A stretch of 64,000 nucleotides of DNA from an uncultured Lachnospiraceae bacterium (GTDB lineage Bacteria; Bacillota; Clostridia; Lachnospirales; Lachnospiraceae), in the NCBI GenBank assembly GCA_910577275.1, contig CAJTMW010000007.1, positions 137,853 through 201,852 of the forward strand, written 5' to 3'. Below the pieces are notes generated by a model. It saw only the letters and a list, made by a program, of their open reading frames with translations, made no database searches and was not told the DNA's origin. Made by a program: the position numbers and the translations under genes. Below, piece after piece: positions 48,143 through 59,600 of this stretch; position 1 is the stretch's first letter; each line of letters begins with the position of its first letter.

Positions 48143-48232
48143 GTTTCTACCGCTGGTCGGTTGCCTTTTGAACCAATGAGGTTTACACTGTGGCTTATAA
48201 AAACCTGAAAATACTTTACCCGGAGGAACCTC

Positions 48233-49009
48233 ATGTTTGAAATTGATAAATCAGCCTTTGGAACATTTCTCGCCGAACGGCGGAAAGAAAAGGGCTACAC
48301 ACAGAAGGAACTTGCAGACAAATTATTCATATCTGACAAAGCAGTCAGCAAATGGGAACGGGCGCTCAGCATGCCTGATATTTCCCTGCTGATTCCTCTT
48401 GCCGAAATACTGGACGTCTCTGTCACAGAGCTGCTGGAGGGACGAAAACTGGACTACGCCTCAAAAATGGATACAGAGCAGGTGGAAGTTCTTGTCAAAA
48501 AAGCGCTGACTCTTTCCGACGATAATCCTGAAAAAAGAAAAGCCCGTTTGAAAAAGCATATCGCCGTTTTCGGCGGGTGCAGCTTTCTGGCGCTTCTGGA
48601 AACAGTTGCCGGCATATGGCTCACATCGGCTGCCGGCTCCGAAGGTTTCTCCTTAAATCTTCTTACGATGGAAGGGTTAAGTGTTGGATTTGGAATTTAC
48701 TTCTGGTTTTTTATGAAAGAAAAGCTCCCCGCTTATTACGATGAAAATGAAATCAATTCCTACAGCGACGGCGTTTTTCGAATGAATATTCCCGGTATGC
48801 ACTTCAACAACAACAACTGGCCCCATATTATCAGCCACCTGCGAATATGGGCGATTATCACTATGGTAACCATTCCGTTTCTCTGCCTGCTTTTGTCGCT
48901 CATCCCCTTTGGTTTTTGGGGAAGCTTTGGGATTCAAAATGCGATTTTGATTGGATATCTGGCGGGTCTGTTTGTCCCGGTGTGGATTGCGGGGAGGCGA
49001 TGCGGATGA
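48233..49009 (+). CDS. XRE-type regulator with membrane-spanning C-terminal domain
   Basis: 258 residues. N-terminal helix-turn-helix of the Cro/CI type (about residues 10-64, GYTQKELADKLFISDKAVSKWER) and a long hydrophobic C-terminal part with about three to four membrane helices (about 110-130, 143-160, 200-220 and 228-250). This fused architecture suits a membrane-linked sensor that regulates envelope or transport genes. GGAGG precedes the ATG. Likely target is unknown; it is not next to an obvious partner. Confidence 0.82.
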   Translation: MFEIDKSAFGTFLAERRKEKGYTQKELADKLFISDKAVSKWERALSMPDISLLIPLAEILDVSVTELLEGRKLDYASKMDTEQVEVLVKKALTLSDDNPEKRKARLKKHIAVFGGCSFLALLETVAGIWLTSAAGSEGFSLNLLTMEGLSVGFGIYFWFFMKEKLPAYYDENEINSYSDGVFRMNIPGMHFNNNNWPHIISHLRIWAIITMVTIPFLCLLLSLIPFGFWGSFGIQNAILIGYLAGLFVPVWIAGRRCG

Positions 49010-49038
49010 CAGGAGGCCTCCCCCAACCATTACCCGGC

Positions 49039-51996
49039 CTACAACACTTTTCCTGGCATATAATTTAGTTCAGACACTTCAAGTTTATTTACTTTTCCGC
49101 TATTTTCAAGCCATACTGATAAATTATTAATCTGCTGATTTGTAAGTTTTCCGCCTAATAAAATATTAAGGTTTTCTATCTTTCTTTCCACATCTATGTA
49201 CAGTCTTGGAATCAGGAAATTTTTGTCATCAATTTTGCATTTATGAGAGACCCGAATCAATCGTAATTCTTTTTCATACTCATAACTTTGCGTCTTATAA
49301 AGAAAACGCACTTCGTTTAATCTATCAGCGATAAAAGCTCTCACTTCTTTTTGAGCACTTTTAAATAAATTATCTGTGTCCTGATTTTTATCTACTTCTA
49401 ATTGACACAGCCTGTTTTCAATCCGGCATATATGGTAACAGATTTTATTCAAATCCCCCTTTATTTTGTCTTGCGTTTCACTATGATAATTCACTTTATA
49501 TAAAGCATATTCATCGGTTCCACCATCCCATACCAAATCCTGAAATGAATTTTTTATATCAAAAAAATCCATTTCAAACATGATAGCAGCTCCCTCTTCA
49601 TTATCTCCATAAATATTCCACATTTGAAAACTGTCTTTTTCTGTAGAAAAGCTGGTAATATAAACATTACTATCAGTCTGACCTATCGGATATATTGAAT
49701 TGCTAAAATAGCTTTTCAGGCTGTCTTTTTCTTCCTTTACTATATCGTCTTCTGAATCTAAGGCAGCCTGCCACAATAATTTATTAAACACTCCTCCTTC
49801 ATATCTGTCATTCATGTAAGCGCTGTTCCATAAACGTAACTTGGGCTCTTCTCCTTTCTCGACCAATAAACAGTTAAGTGTGCTCAATTTCGTATAATGG
49901 TAAGGCAATCCCATTTTTACCTTATCCTCATAAGTAAACCGTCGCTCATCTTTTATGTGTAAAATATACTTATACATCTGTACAATATGCGCCAATATAA
50001 AAGCCCTGTCCGGTGTGTTGAAGTAATGAAAGTCCATACTCTCCATCAAATTCCCAAATGCCTGATTCTCTCCGCAGTCAGCCAATTTCATATGACAGAA
50101 ATTTCTATACAAAATATTTTCTTTTTCATTATCATTTTTTAACCGTTGTAAAATAAGCTCTGCAAGATAATAAAAGCTTTTCATACTAATGATATTCTCT
50201 GAATACTTAATTCTGTTTACAATATTTTGCATCACCTTTTCATCCTGCTTTTGTTCATATAACAAAACAGCACTGATAAGCCAGCCCGAATTGATACCTA
50301 TCTCATCTGACTTAGCGCCAAGTAACTTGCCAAAATGAACGTAAACATCACTAAAATCAGAATTTTTTGCTTCCAGCAGTTTCCCTAACAGAATGACCCC
50401 CTGCAAATATAGGGCTGTTTTATTATTTTCTTCAACATCAAGAACCTTGCAAATATATTTTTCCGCTTCCTGCGTTTCTCCCAGGTGCAGTTTACAATTT
50501 GCAATGTTATTGTATACCATCATTTCCTGCTTTCTATCAAGTTTATTCTCGGGAGACTCCAACAAATTTTCATATATGAGCAACGCTTTATGATAAGCGC
50601 CCTCTTGCATTAAACACCAGCCATAGTCAATCTCTGTCAGCGTATCTTTATAATTATAACTCTGATTTTTCCTCAGCATATCCCGAATTTCGCTTAAAAT
50701 CCCACATGCACTCCGAAATTCACGCTTACATATTTTGCATCTCGCAAGATTGTAATATGCCTTAAGTCCCAAACTCCCTCTCGCAATATAGCTTTTCTGC
50801 GCGTAAATCTGTTCAAAACATGGTATGGCGTTGTCATAATCTCCTATCTTAGTATAGGCCCTCCCCAAAATCAGCTTCAAATACAAACTGTTAGCCAACG
50901 CTTTTTCATTTTTAGCGTCCGTTATTTCTTCTATCACCTGCTTGCACTTGATTGTATTAATTTCCAGTTTACATTTATAATGATTGATGAATGCGAATTT
51001 ATTACCTCTATCTCTCAATTTTTCAAATTCTTTTTCTGCCCTATCATAGAAATCGCTACTGATTTTCTCGTTCCTCTTTCTGTAAAAGTCTCCTAATTTA
51101 CGATAGCAGACGCCAAGATTATTGCATGCATCAATATTTTTGCTATCTAAATCAACACGATTTATCAAAAGAAATATTTTTTCAGCATTTTCATATTCTT
51201 TTCTTTTTCTGTAAATGATTCCTATGTGAATTAAAGACTGTAGTAAATATTCGCCGATATAGACCTTTATTTTTTCTTTATTCACACTCTGCAAACTACT
51301 TTCAATCCGGTAATCATGCTCAGCTTTCTGCAATAATGCCTGTAAAACATCACATTTATGTAATTCTCTTTTTATATTTTCATCTACATACTTTTCTAAC
51401 GCGATAATTAATGATAAAAATATTTCCTGCGCCTTATCCATATCATAACTATATCGCTTCACCCGGCCAATGTTAATCTGAGCATCCAAAAGTAAATGAA
51501 GCTTTTTTTCGCTGTCTATATTAACTCTGTCCACATTTTCCACAACATCCTCAAAAATGGCAAGAGCCCTGTCATAATCGCTTCGTCTCCCTACATCTGC
51601 CGTATTTCGATAGTACTTTCCTTTATTCAGCATCAACAGCAAATCTATTTCATCTATATTTGAACTATCAATATATTCTTCCATATAGCCAATTGCTCTG
51701 CGGTAATTCTGCTGTGATGTTTCAAGAACTTCATTTTGACATTGCGCAAGACGCATATAAACATTACCCAATACCAGAGACATCATTTTAGATAGTCTTA
51801 TTTCTTCTTTGTACTCATGCGTATTAATCTGCTGAATGATTTCTTCTAATTCCGCTACTTTCCCCTTGCCATATTCACCATCACTTACCTTATCAAAACG
51901 TTTTTCAAAGATATCATCAGCTTTATTATACTGTCCCATTAAAAATCCACTGTCATCGACTCTGTTACACTCACTCTCGTTGAAATAATTTTTCAT
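49039..51996 (-). CDS. TPR-repeat protein with C-terminal DUF2971 domain
   Basis: 985 residues, no signal peptide. The first two thirds (about 40-620) are tetratricopeptide-type helical repeats, for example ALANSLYLKLILGRAYTKIG, YDNAIPCFEQIYA and YHKALLIYENLLE. The last 320 residues match DUF2971: YHYTKLSTLNCLL, RLWNSAYMNDRYEGG, NVYITSFSTEKDSFQMWNIYG and GAAIMFEMDFFD in order, a domain that often sits at the C-terminus of large multidomain proteins. ATG at 51994-51996 with GGAG 11 bases upstream. It is clearly AT-richer than its neighbours, with a promoter and a decayed nuclease gene beside it, so it was probably acquired laterally. Not assigned a function. Confidence 0.78.
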   Translation of the reverse strand: MKNYFNESECNRVDDSGFLMGQYNKADDIFEKRFDKVSDGEYGKGKVAELEEIIQQINTHEYKEEIRLSKMMSLVLGNVYMRLAQCQNEVLETSQQNYRRAIGYMEEYIDSSNIDEIDLLLMLNKGKYYRNTADVGRRSDYDRALAIFEDVVENVDRVNIDSEKKLHLLLDAQINIGRVKRYSYDMDKAQEIFLSLIIALEKYVDENIKRELHKCDVLQALLQKAEHDYRIESSLQSVNKEKIKVYIGEYLLQSLIHIGIIYRKRKEYENAEKIFLLINRVDLDSKNIDACNNLGVCYRKLGDFYRKRNEKISSDFYDRAEKEFEKLRDRGNKFAFINHYKCKLEINTIKCKQVIEEITDAKNEKALANSLYLKLILGRAYTKIGDYDNAIPCFEQIYAQKSYIARGSLGLKAYYNLARCKICKREFRSACGILSEIRDMLRKNQSYNYKDTLTEIDYGWCLMQEGAYHKALLIYENLLESPENKLDRKQEMMVYNNIANCKLHLGETQEAEKYICKVLDVEENNKTALYLQGVILLGKLLEAKNSDFSDVYVHFGKLLGAKSDEIGINSGWLISAVLLYEQKQDEKVMQNIVNRIKYSENIISMKSFYYLAELILQRLKNDNEKENILYRNFCHMKLADCGENQAFGNLMESMDFHYFNTPDRAFILAHIVQMYKYILHIKDERRFTYEDKVKMGLPYHYTKLSTLNCLLVEKGEEPKLRLWNSAYMNDRYEGGVFNKLLWQAALDSEDDIVKEEKDSLKSYFSNSIYPIGQTDSNVYITSFSTEKDSFQMWNIYGDNEEGAAIMFEMDFFDIKNSFQDLVWDGGTDEYALYKVNYHSETQDKIKGDLNKICYHICRIENRLCQLEVDKNQDTDNLFKSAQKEVRAFIADRLNEVRFLYKTQSYEYEKELRLIRVSHKCKIDDKNFLIPRLYIDVERKIENLNILLGGKLTNQQINNLSVWLENSGKVNKLEVSELNYMPGKVL

Positions 51997-52081
51997 TGAT
52001 ATACCGTCTCCTTTCATCTTTTATATGTCTTAACAGCAACTCTGCAGTTTCTCATTTTCAGCTATCTTCGAATATATATAA

Positions 52082-52111
52082 ATTCTACCATTTTTATACA
52101 TAATCTAACAA
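52082..52111 (-). promoter_or_regulatory. promoter of the TPR-DUF2971 gene
   Basis: Minus-strand TTGTTA (52106-52111), 18-bp spacer, TAGAAT (52082-52087). The rest of the AT-rich 52018-52295 stretch contains an imperfect GCTCT/AGAGC hairpin (about 52160-52220) and no gene I can support. Confidence 0.55.
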
Positions 52112-52295
52112 TATACCTATAATTCTTAAATTTAATACTTATTATTCTTTTCGTAAAAATGCTCTAAGCCTTCCCTACTAATCTTTGGATTATTCGTTGA
52201 TTAACAAGGATACTCAGAGCATACACATAATTTCATAAGAAGAATTCATCTTCATCAACTGCCTTATTCTTATATGGATATTAATTTTTGGCTTC

Positions 52296-52748
52296 CTAAT
52301 AGCCGTTCACCGTCTTTCCAAGGCCCCCACATGCTTTTTCCAAGGTAACCTTAAAAAATTTCATGGCATTTTCCACATCCTTTATGAGACAATTAGCCTC
52401 TCCGCACGCTATTCCTTCCATTCGCCCCTCGGTCCTGCCTTCTTTTCTTCCTTTCCGTTCAGACTGGTCGAATAATTCACACACTGTATCATCCGCCTCT
52501 CTGATTCCTTGTTCCTCTAACCAGTTTTCTACTTCGCTTACGTCAATTTCTCCAAACAGTACCTTTATCATTTTAATCAACACCACTTTATGCACAACCT
52601 TCCCGTCCGAGCAATAACCGTCTCCTTCTGCAAGGAAATCTACCACGATTCGTATATAGTTCTGTAAAAAATCTCTTAAACTATCCGTAAAAACATCTGC
52701 GATATACCAAAGATATTCTGCCTGACAAGATTCGTCATAAGGAACTTC
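52296..52748 (-). pseudogene. C-terminal remnant of an Rpn/PD-(D/E)XK nuclease-type protein
   Basis: An open frame of 150 codons from a preceding stop, without a credible start. It reads like the C-terminal half of an Rpn (recombination-promoting nuclease / putative transposase) protein: YLWYIADVFTDSLRDFLQNY, HKVVLIKMIKVLFGEIDVSE and the typical charged Arg/Lys/Glu/Gly repeat tail (SERKGRKEGRTEGRMEG). The catalytic N-terminal half is missing. A GTG at 52644-52646 could be used but lacks an SD. Confidence 0.6.
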
Positions 52749-52875
52749 TTATTCCCATTTTTTATCATACAATTATATACATCTTTTTTATTCCTAAAAA
52801 TCTTTTTTCAAACAAAACTTATTGAAATGCTTAAAAAAGCCCGGCGTCAAAAAGTTTTTCTTCCTTATTATAATA

Positions 52876-52899
52876 GGGAGCCGCATTCCCACGGCTCCC
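52876..52899 (-). terminator. probable terminator after the small membrane protein genes
   Basis: Arms GGGAGCCG and CGGCTCCC (52876-52883 and 52892-52899) with an 8-base loop. The minus strand continues TATTATAATAAGG, an AT-rich but not pure T tract. Confidence 0.5.
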
Positions 52900-52941
52900 T
52901 CTCGTTTTTACATTACTGCTATCGGCTTGCTTTCGAACAGT

Positions 52942-53136
52942 CTACGCCTGTTTTCCTTCCAGCGGAATCGTATCGTCCGCGTACAGCTCCGATATCTGGT
53001 CTTCCAGGTCCTTCTCCTGCTTTTTCATGTCATGGTGTTTCCAGGCAAACGCCGCAATCACCACAATCAGGATGATGAGCGCCGGTAAATCCCACCAGCA
53101 GAAGCCCAGTGTTGTATGCTCTAAAATGTATGACAT
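52942..53136 (-). CDS. 64-residue single-pass membrane protein, surface-module member
   Basis: 64 residues. Opening MSYILEHTTLGFCWWDLPA, one membrane helix (about 17-35, ALIILIVVIAAFAW), then His and a charged helix (HHDMKKQEKDLEDQISELY). It is a close structural cousin of the 71-residue protein at 53229-53444 and of the C-terminus of the giant protein. ATG at 53134-53136 with GGAGG seven bases away; two earlier ATGs are too close to the SD. Third gene of an apparent operon. Function unknown. Confidence 0.72.
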   Translation of the reverse strand: MSYILEHTTLGFCWWDLPALIILIVVIAAFAWKHHDMKKQEKDLEDQISELYADDTIPLEGKQA

Positions 53137-53228
53137 ATTCATTCCTCCCATTCCGGTATCACAGATACCTTTCTGAATATACAGTTAACTATGGAAAACT
53201 CCGCATCGCTCAAAGCTGCGACGCTTTT

Positions 53229-53444
53229 TTACCCGTTAACTGTTGCAGCATCCCCTACAGCTTCCTTCTGCATGGTTTCCAGTCTTTCCGTCCGCTCCTC
53301 GTCAAACTTCTTTTCACGTTTCTTTTGTTTATGGCTGTGCACCACAAGCTCTACCAGTGTAATTACTCCTGCAAGGAGAGCCGGCAGTTCCCAGAAGTGC
53401 ATACCTAAACTGTTGTGCGTAAAATTATATAAATTCATCCACAT
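53229..53444 (-). CDS. 71-residue single-pass membrane protein, surface-module member
   Basis: 71 residues. Opening MWMNLYNFTHNSLGMHFWEL, one membrane helix (about 21-40, PALLAGVITLVELVV), then a His- and Lys-rich charged helix (HSHKQKKREKKFDEERTERL). It lies between the giant protein gene and a second small protein, with the same layout as both: HT/HN-T/S-LG, W-x-LPAL, membrane helix, His, Lys-rich helix. ATG at 53442-53444 with GAGG seven bases upstream; upstream in-frame codons lack an SD. Function unknown, likely a partner of the giant protein. Confidence 0.72.
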   Translation of the reverse strand: MWMNLYNFTHNSLGMHFWELPALLAGVITLVELVVHSHKQKKREKKFDEERTERLETMQKEAVGDAATVNG

Positions 53445-53476
53445 ATTGCCACCTCTTATTCTCAATCTGCATTTCC

Positions 53477-53522
53477 GGTTCTGAGGAGCCGTCGGGCAAA
53501 TCCTGACGGATTCCTCAGAACC
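53477..53522 (-). repeat. strong hairpin between the giant protein and first small protein genes
   Basis: 11-bp outer arms GGTTCTGAGGA and TCCTCAGAACC with an inner CCGTC/GACGG pair and a loop of about 5 bases. No T run follows, so it is more likely an mRNA-stabilising or partial-termination hairpin that sets the amount of the small proteins. Confidence 0.6.
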
Positions 53523-53601
53523 ATCCCATGGCACACGCAATATCCTTTATGCCCGGATTAAATGCTGTTTTTAGTTCTGTGATTTTTACATCTGCGTTTT
53601 C

Positions 53602-56600
53602 TTACCTTGCACTGTTTTCATTATCTGTGATTCCAAGCTGTCTTTTCAGCGTCTCCTCCGCTAACTGGTCTTTCAGCTCAGCCAGCTTCTTCTGACGCTT
53701 CTTCATGCTGTGGGTGAACCATGAGTAGATAATCAGGGTTGCCAGCATCAGCAGGAAGCTTAAGATACAGCACTTGTGGTCGTCAAGTTCTCTGTCAGCA
53801 AGAGGGATTTCCACTTCGTCTACAGGAACTATAACAACATTTCCGTCATCGTCCTGAGTGATAACGCCATCCAATGGTACCAATTCGTCGCCTATCTCTA
53901 CCAATCCGGCTCCGCCTCCAAATATACCGGGCGCTGCAACAACAGCTGCCGGCGCTACGGGTACAATCACTGCCTCAGGCAGCGGACCGTCACCAACGGG
54001 CGCTACAGGCGGTACAGGTGTGTCAGGCGTATCATCCGCAGGTACGGGTTCACCGCCTCCGGGAGCCGGTGTTACGGTCGGCTCTGTTTCCGGTTCCGTA
54101 CCGGGTTCTGTCGTCGGTACTGCACTGTAAATTACGGTAAGTATCGGGTCCGGGTTCTGTTGGGCATCATACAGTGTTGAATCAAACAATACCGACCACT
54201 GAACCTGCCTACCTTCAAACGTAGATGTATATCCTGCAATCGATGGTATGGTAAATGCAAAGCTCTCACCATATGCAAAATCCTGTGTCAGCGTTTCTGC
54301 CGCTATGCTTCCGTCAGCGTACTGATAATAAACTGTCAATGTATGCAGTCTGTCTACCTGAACAGGCTCTGTCGTATCCTCCAGTTCGCCTCTGAGTCCT
54401 TCGCCTCCCGGTGCCGGCGCTGCCGCCGCCTGGTTGGCAATCGTTTTCCCATCGGCTACAATGTCGTCTCTCGTCACTTCATAGCTATAATGCAAAACTA
54501 CACTTTCGCCCGGTTCTAGGCTGATATTCTTATCACTGTTGTCATTTAATGGATTTCCATTTCCGTCCACAAGAGTCGCTGCTCCGATGGCTCCCTGCAT
54601 CGTATCTGTTATGGAAATACCAGATACCGTTACATCTCCCGGATTTTCCACTCTTACGTTAAATGTGATGCTTTCGCCTGCAACATATCCTCTTGCCGTA
54701 TTTCGAGGTGTGCTTGTAACCGTCTTCTCAACTTTAATGCGCCTGTCTTCAACCTCTGTCAGGGTATCCTTTGAACTGGGTGTACCGCTTCCCGGACCTT
54801 TGCCTGTTGCAACATTTGAAATTGTCTTTCCAGCATCTTCCTCAACCACCGTATAACTGTATGTGATTACGGCTTTTCCGCCAAGCGGAATATCGGTCGT
54901 CAGTTCAAACTGTCCGGCTTCTTCATTCCACCTTACTCCTGCTTCGCTTTCCTCATTTTCCGCAGTTTCTATTGTGGCTCTCACGCTGTCAGCATTAATC
55001 ATACCACTGGCATTTTTCATTGTATCCGCTATGGTCATGTTTGGAAGCGCTACGTTTCCGTCGTTAATGACTGTTATCTCATAATTAATATCTTCTCCTA
55101 TTGCATATTTTCCGTCTCCGTCCCTATCTGTGCCAAGAGTGCCTTTCAATATGCTGTATGCCGGAGCAGCGCCTTCAATCTTAAGGTAGTCTGTCTCACC
55201 CTCTCCTTTCGTTCCATCTATGGATTCCGCTGACAGTTTATTCTTCAGAGCCTTGCCTGTGCCTTCAACGATATCTTCCGGCTGCACGACATATCTGTAA
55301 ACCAAATCCTTCGTACCATGGGGAACCAGCGTAAAGCCGGATTCAATTCCTTCTACCAGTTCAGCCGTTCCGGCAGCACCGCCCAGCATCTCATCAACCA
55401 GGTTGATTCCGGTCAGTGTCACGTCGCCTTCGTTATCTACCTTTACCTTGAAGATAATTTCTTCTCCCAATCTGTATGCAATACCATCCTTCGGAGGTTC
55501 CGGTGTCTTGGTAACTGTGAGCTTCCTGTTCTCCACTACAATTTCTTCCGAATCGTCAGAATCAGGGTCGGTAGTAATGTCGTCACCGTCCACTGCCACA
55601 GTGTTTCCGATTTTCTTACCGGCATCCTCTTTCTGTATTACGTAGTCATAGGTAATTACCTTTTCCTCACCGCGGGCAATCTCGCCGTTAATTTCAAAGG
55701 TATACTCCCACTTTCCTTCGTTTAAGGATGAGGTCATTCTTGCTCCGGTTACACTTGTATCCTCAATCTGTCCGGCTGCTCCTGTCATTGTATCCTTAAC
55801 AGTCACATTATTAAGAGTGGTGTTGCCTGTATTCTTAACACGGATTTCGTAGGTAATCTTTGTTCCTGTTTTATACCTCCCGTCTTCGCCGTCAGGCGGT
55901 GTCAATACGCTCTTGGTCAGAGATACTTTCGGGTCAGGGTCTTCTACCTTTACGGGCGGTGTTTCAACATGTTCACTATTACCTTCCTCTATCGAGGCAT
56001 CAAGTTCATTCCAAATCCGTGTTCCGGCATCTGATTCCTTTACCTGATAGGTATACTCATAAATCTTTGTTTCATTTACCCCAAGGCTTATAACATTTGT
56101 AAACGGATTCTGGCCTTCATCTGAAAGTAATGGCAGTTTGACGCTTTCCCCTGCGCTGCCCCATAGATGGTCTGTAACAAGAATATCCTCTAAGGGCACA
56201 TTCCCATCGTTTTTAAGAGTAACCTTAAAGCTGATATATTCATCTACCGCATAAGCTTCTCCGTTTGCCGGGGTACTTGTCACCTCTTTTGTTACCGACA
56301 GCTTCTTCTTCTCAATCGTCACCGGCACGGTGCTGTCCTTTTGCTTCATTTCCGAGCCATATGCCGTATTTATAAGCTCTTTTCCTTCGTCTGCGGGAGC
56401 AACTTTATAAGTATAATCAATTCGAACACGCTCTCTCCATCCAAGAGGAACATTTAATACAAATTGACCATTATTCCATGTTGCATTTCCGCTTGTCACA
56501 TTGATACTGTCCGCGTCAACTGCAATTTCTTCTCCGTCACCAGTCAATACATCCGCTACTACGACCTCGCCTGCCGGATACGTTGTATTGCCGGTATTAA

Positions 56601-59600
56601 GAACCTCTATAGAGTATGGAATCGTCTCACCTACATGGTACATTCTGTCAGGGTTTTCAGGTTCAATTTTCTTTTCTACCGTATAACCGCTGGCTTTTCC
56701 CGCGCGCTGAACATCAACTTTTGCTTCCCGGCTTACAACATCTCCGCTCGCTGCTTTAGCCGTGTTTGTCAGTACGATATCACTGCTGATATCTTCCGGT
56801 TTTACTGTGTAGTCATAAGTCAAAGTAACCTCTTCGCCTGCTTTAAGGCTCGCAATGGTTTGACTGTCAGTATCGCTCTCGCCTGGTACAAAATCAGCAA
56901 CAAGACTATTTTCGCCTGACATGGTATCTGTAACCGTCACATTTGTCAGGTCTGCATTACCATCATTCTTCACCTTAACTGCAAACCGGACAGTATCTCC
57001 GGTATCAAAGCTTCTTGAGGAATCCGCCGGTTCATATCCGGTTTCGCCGCCGGGTCTTACTGCTACAATTTCTTTAGTTACGTCTAGCGATTTCTTTTCT
57101 ATTGTTACTGTCTCCGTATCGGAGGTATCATTTCTGTCGTCCAGATAGGAGGAAATTACAGCGGTATTGCTGATTTCGGTTCCTGCATCCTTCGCGTCAA
57201 CCACATAATCATAGGTAATTGTCGCTATGTGTCCGATGTAATTGTCATCTTTGTCAACACCCCTGGAAGGTATTTTGTCAATCTCAAATCTGATTTCACT
57301 TCCATTCTGGGAATATGATTTCACTCCGGTCACATTGGAAATTTTCCCGGACATACCGGTCATGGTATCCGTTACGACTACATTGTTCAAAGTCCGCGTT
57401 CCGGTGTTTTCCACTTTGATTTCATAGTGAATTGTATCACCGGCTTTAAATCTTCCGTTATCGCCTGTAGCCTCGCTTAAATTGGTAATGTTCTTTTCAA
57501 GCGTCGCCGTTTCCGCCTTGTCTTCTACCCACGATTGAACCAGCTCAGATTCGAACCTCTCACCACCATCTTCAATCGTAGCGACTGCCCTGTTTTGAAC
57601 GACATCTTCCAAATCATCTTCAACTATTTTATAGCTGTAATGGAACTCCCTGCTTTCACCGACAGGAAGTAAATCAATCTCACCACTTTCTCCATCAGCA
57701 GGCACTACCGTCGAATTACCATTCTCCAGTATATCCTGCACTATGATATCTGATAATGTCACATTGCCGGTATTTTTAACTGTTACCGTGTAGTTGATTG
57801 TTTCTCCCAGCCTGTATTTGTCGCCCTCTTTAGGCGCGGCTGCACGCTTTTCTACTGTGAGCTCCTTATTCACTACCTCAATCGGTTCAGAAGAAACCGG
57901 CTGTTCCTCCGGAGAATGGATAGTCGCCGTATTGGTTATCTTCTTTCCGGCATCTTTAGCATCTACCTTATACTCGTAAGTAAATGCAATTGTCTCTCCG
58001 CGTGGAATCTGGGAAACCTCAAATTTCCTTCCACTGGCATCCCACTCTACCGTTACCCCGGGTACCTGTCTTTCTAAAGCCACGTTACCAATGGTTCCCG
58101 CCGCGGGAGCGCCTTTTTCATCTACCATACTGTCGTCAATAACAACTCCGGATATGGTAGCATTTCCAAGATTTTCTACTGAAATCCTGTACTTGACACT
58201 ACTCCCTACCGGATATTTTCCATCTACTACTTCCTTACTATCTGGTGCAACTACTGTCTTTGTAAGCTGGAGTTTCTCATCCAGGGGCGCTATTACAATC
58301 TCCTCACTCCAATCCTCACCTTTAACCTCTTTCGGAGTTCCGCTTACATTCGCCATTCCTTTCGCTATTACATGGTTCTTAAAAGCAGCCCCGGACGCAT
58401 TGTTTCTGACATCTTCTTCCGATATCGTATACTTTACATTTACCGTTTGAGCCGCTCCCGGTTTTAAATCAAAATTATTAAAGTCGGGATTTCCCCATCC
58501 CTTTCCGGAAAGCAATGCCCTGACATTAGCCGCTAATCTCTTTAATAAATTGGCCTCCTCAAGTTTTGTCTCTTCGAATGAATCGGTAATGTTAATACCG
58601 GTCACTGTAACCGACCCTGTATTAGTAACATGGACTTCGAAAGTTATCTCGTCGCCTTCCGCATAAGAGTCTCTCCTGCCTTCCTTAATCTTTTTTTCTA
58701 CCGAAAGACCTTCCTTTGCGCCTATCAACTTAACATCTTTGGTAAAAGATGCTTCCCCCTCGGAGCCGGAGATTTCCGCCGTTACGGTATTTTTAAGAGT
58801 ATTCCTCAAATCATCTTCCGTAACCTGATACTCCACTTCTAATGTTGTTTCCGTCCCTGCCGCCAGAGAAAGATTCTCCGCATTATTGCCATCGGCAAAT
58901 TTAAATTTCGAATCCTCTTTTATGTCTGCGTTGAAATCAACATCCCCTGCATTCCTCACTGTTATAATGAAAGTAATCGGGTCATATGCCTTATAGCCAT
59001 CCGCAGATTCATCTTTTATTGCTTTTTCAATCTGGAGGCGCTTCCACTGTGCCTTAAGTTCTACATTTCTGTCCGGCATTACAAATGCAATGTCACCATT
59101 ATCATAATTTTGCTGCCCAGACTCATCTTTCCATTGATTGGCAAATGATATTATCTCATTTGACGCCTGCGCCGGTGCTGACACTTGAGGTGCCGACACT
59201 GTCACCTCTTTCCCTACCGCATATAACCTGTTGTTCGCATCTGCCGTATCGTTTATCGTACCTATGGCAGTTGTAAAGGTTACTGATTTCTCTGAATAGT
59301 CCGCCACACCATCGGACTTTCCATCAGGACCCTTGGTGTCTTCCGCCCATACTGCATAGACGATTATATCTCTGTCTACAAATTTTACTTTGTCGATAAC
59401 TACACCTCTCGCAGGCTGCGATTTAAACGTTTCTTCCTGTTTTTCACTACTCCACCCCACGAACACCGCGCCATTCTTTTTCAGCTTCGCAGGGTCACCT
59501 TTCTGCAGTTCTACTTCCTTGTCGTCCGCCTTATATTTATTATCTCCATCCGGGACATCGCCTTCACCGCCATTACGGTCATATGTCAGTGAATACAGAT

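Noticed and set aside
49039..52017. Phage or plasmid origin for the TPR-DUF2971 island
   Set aside because: No integrase, portal, terminase, replication protein or attachment repeat was found around it; only base composition and nuclease debris point to transfer.
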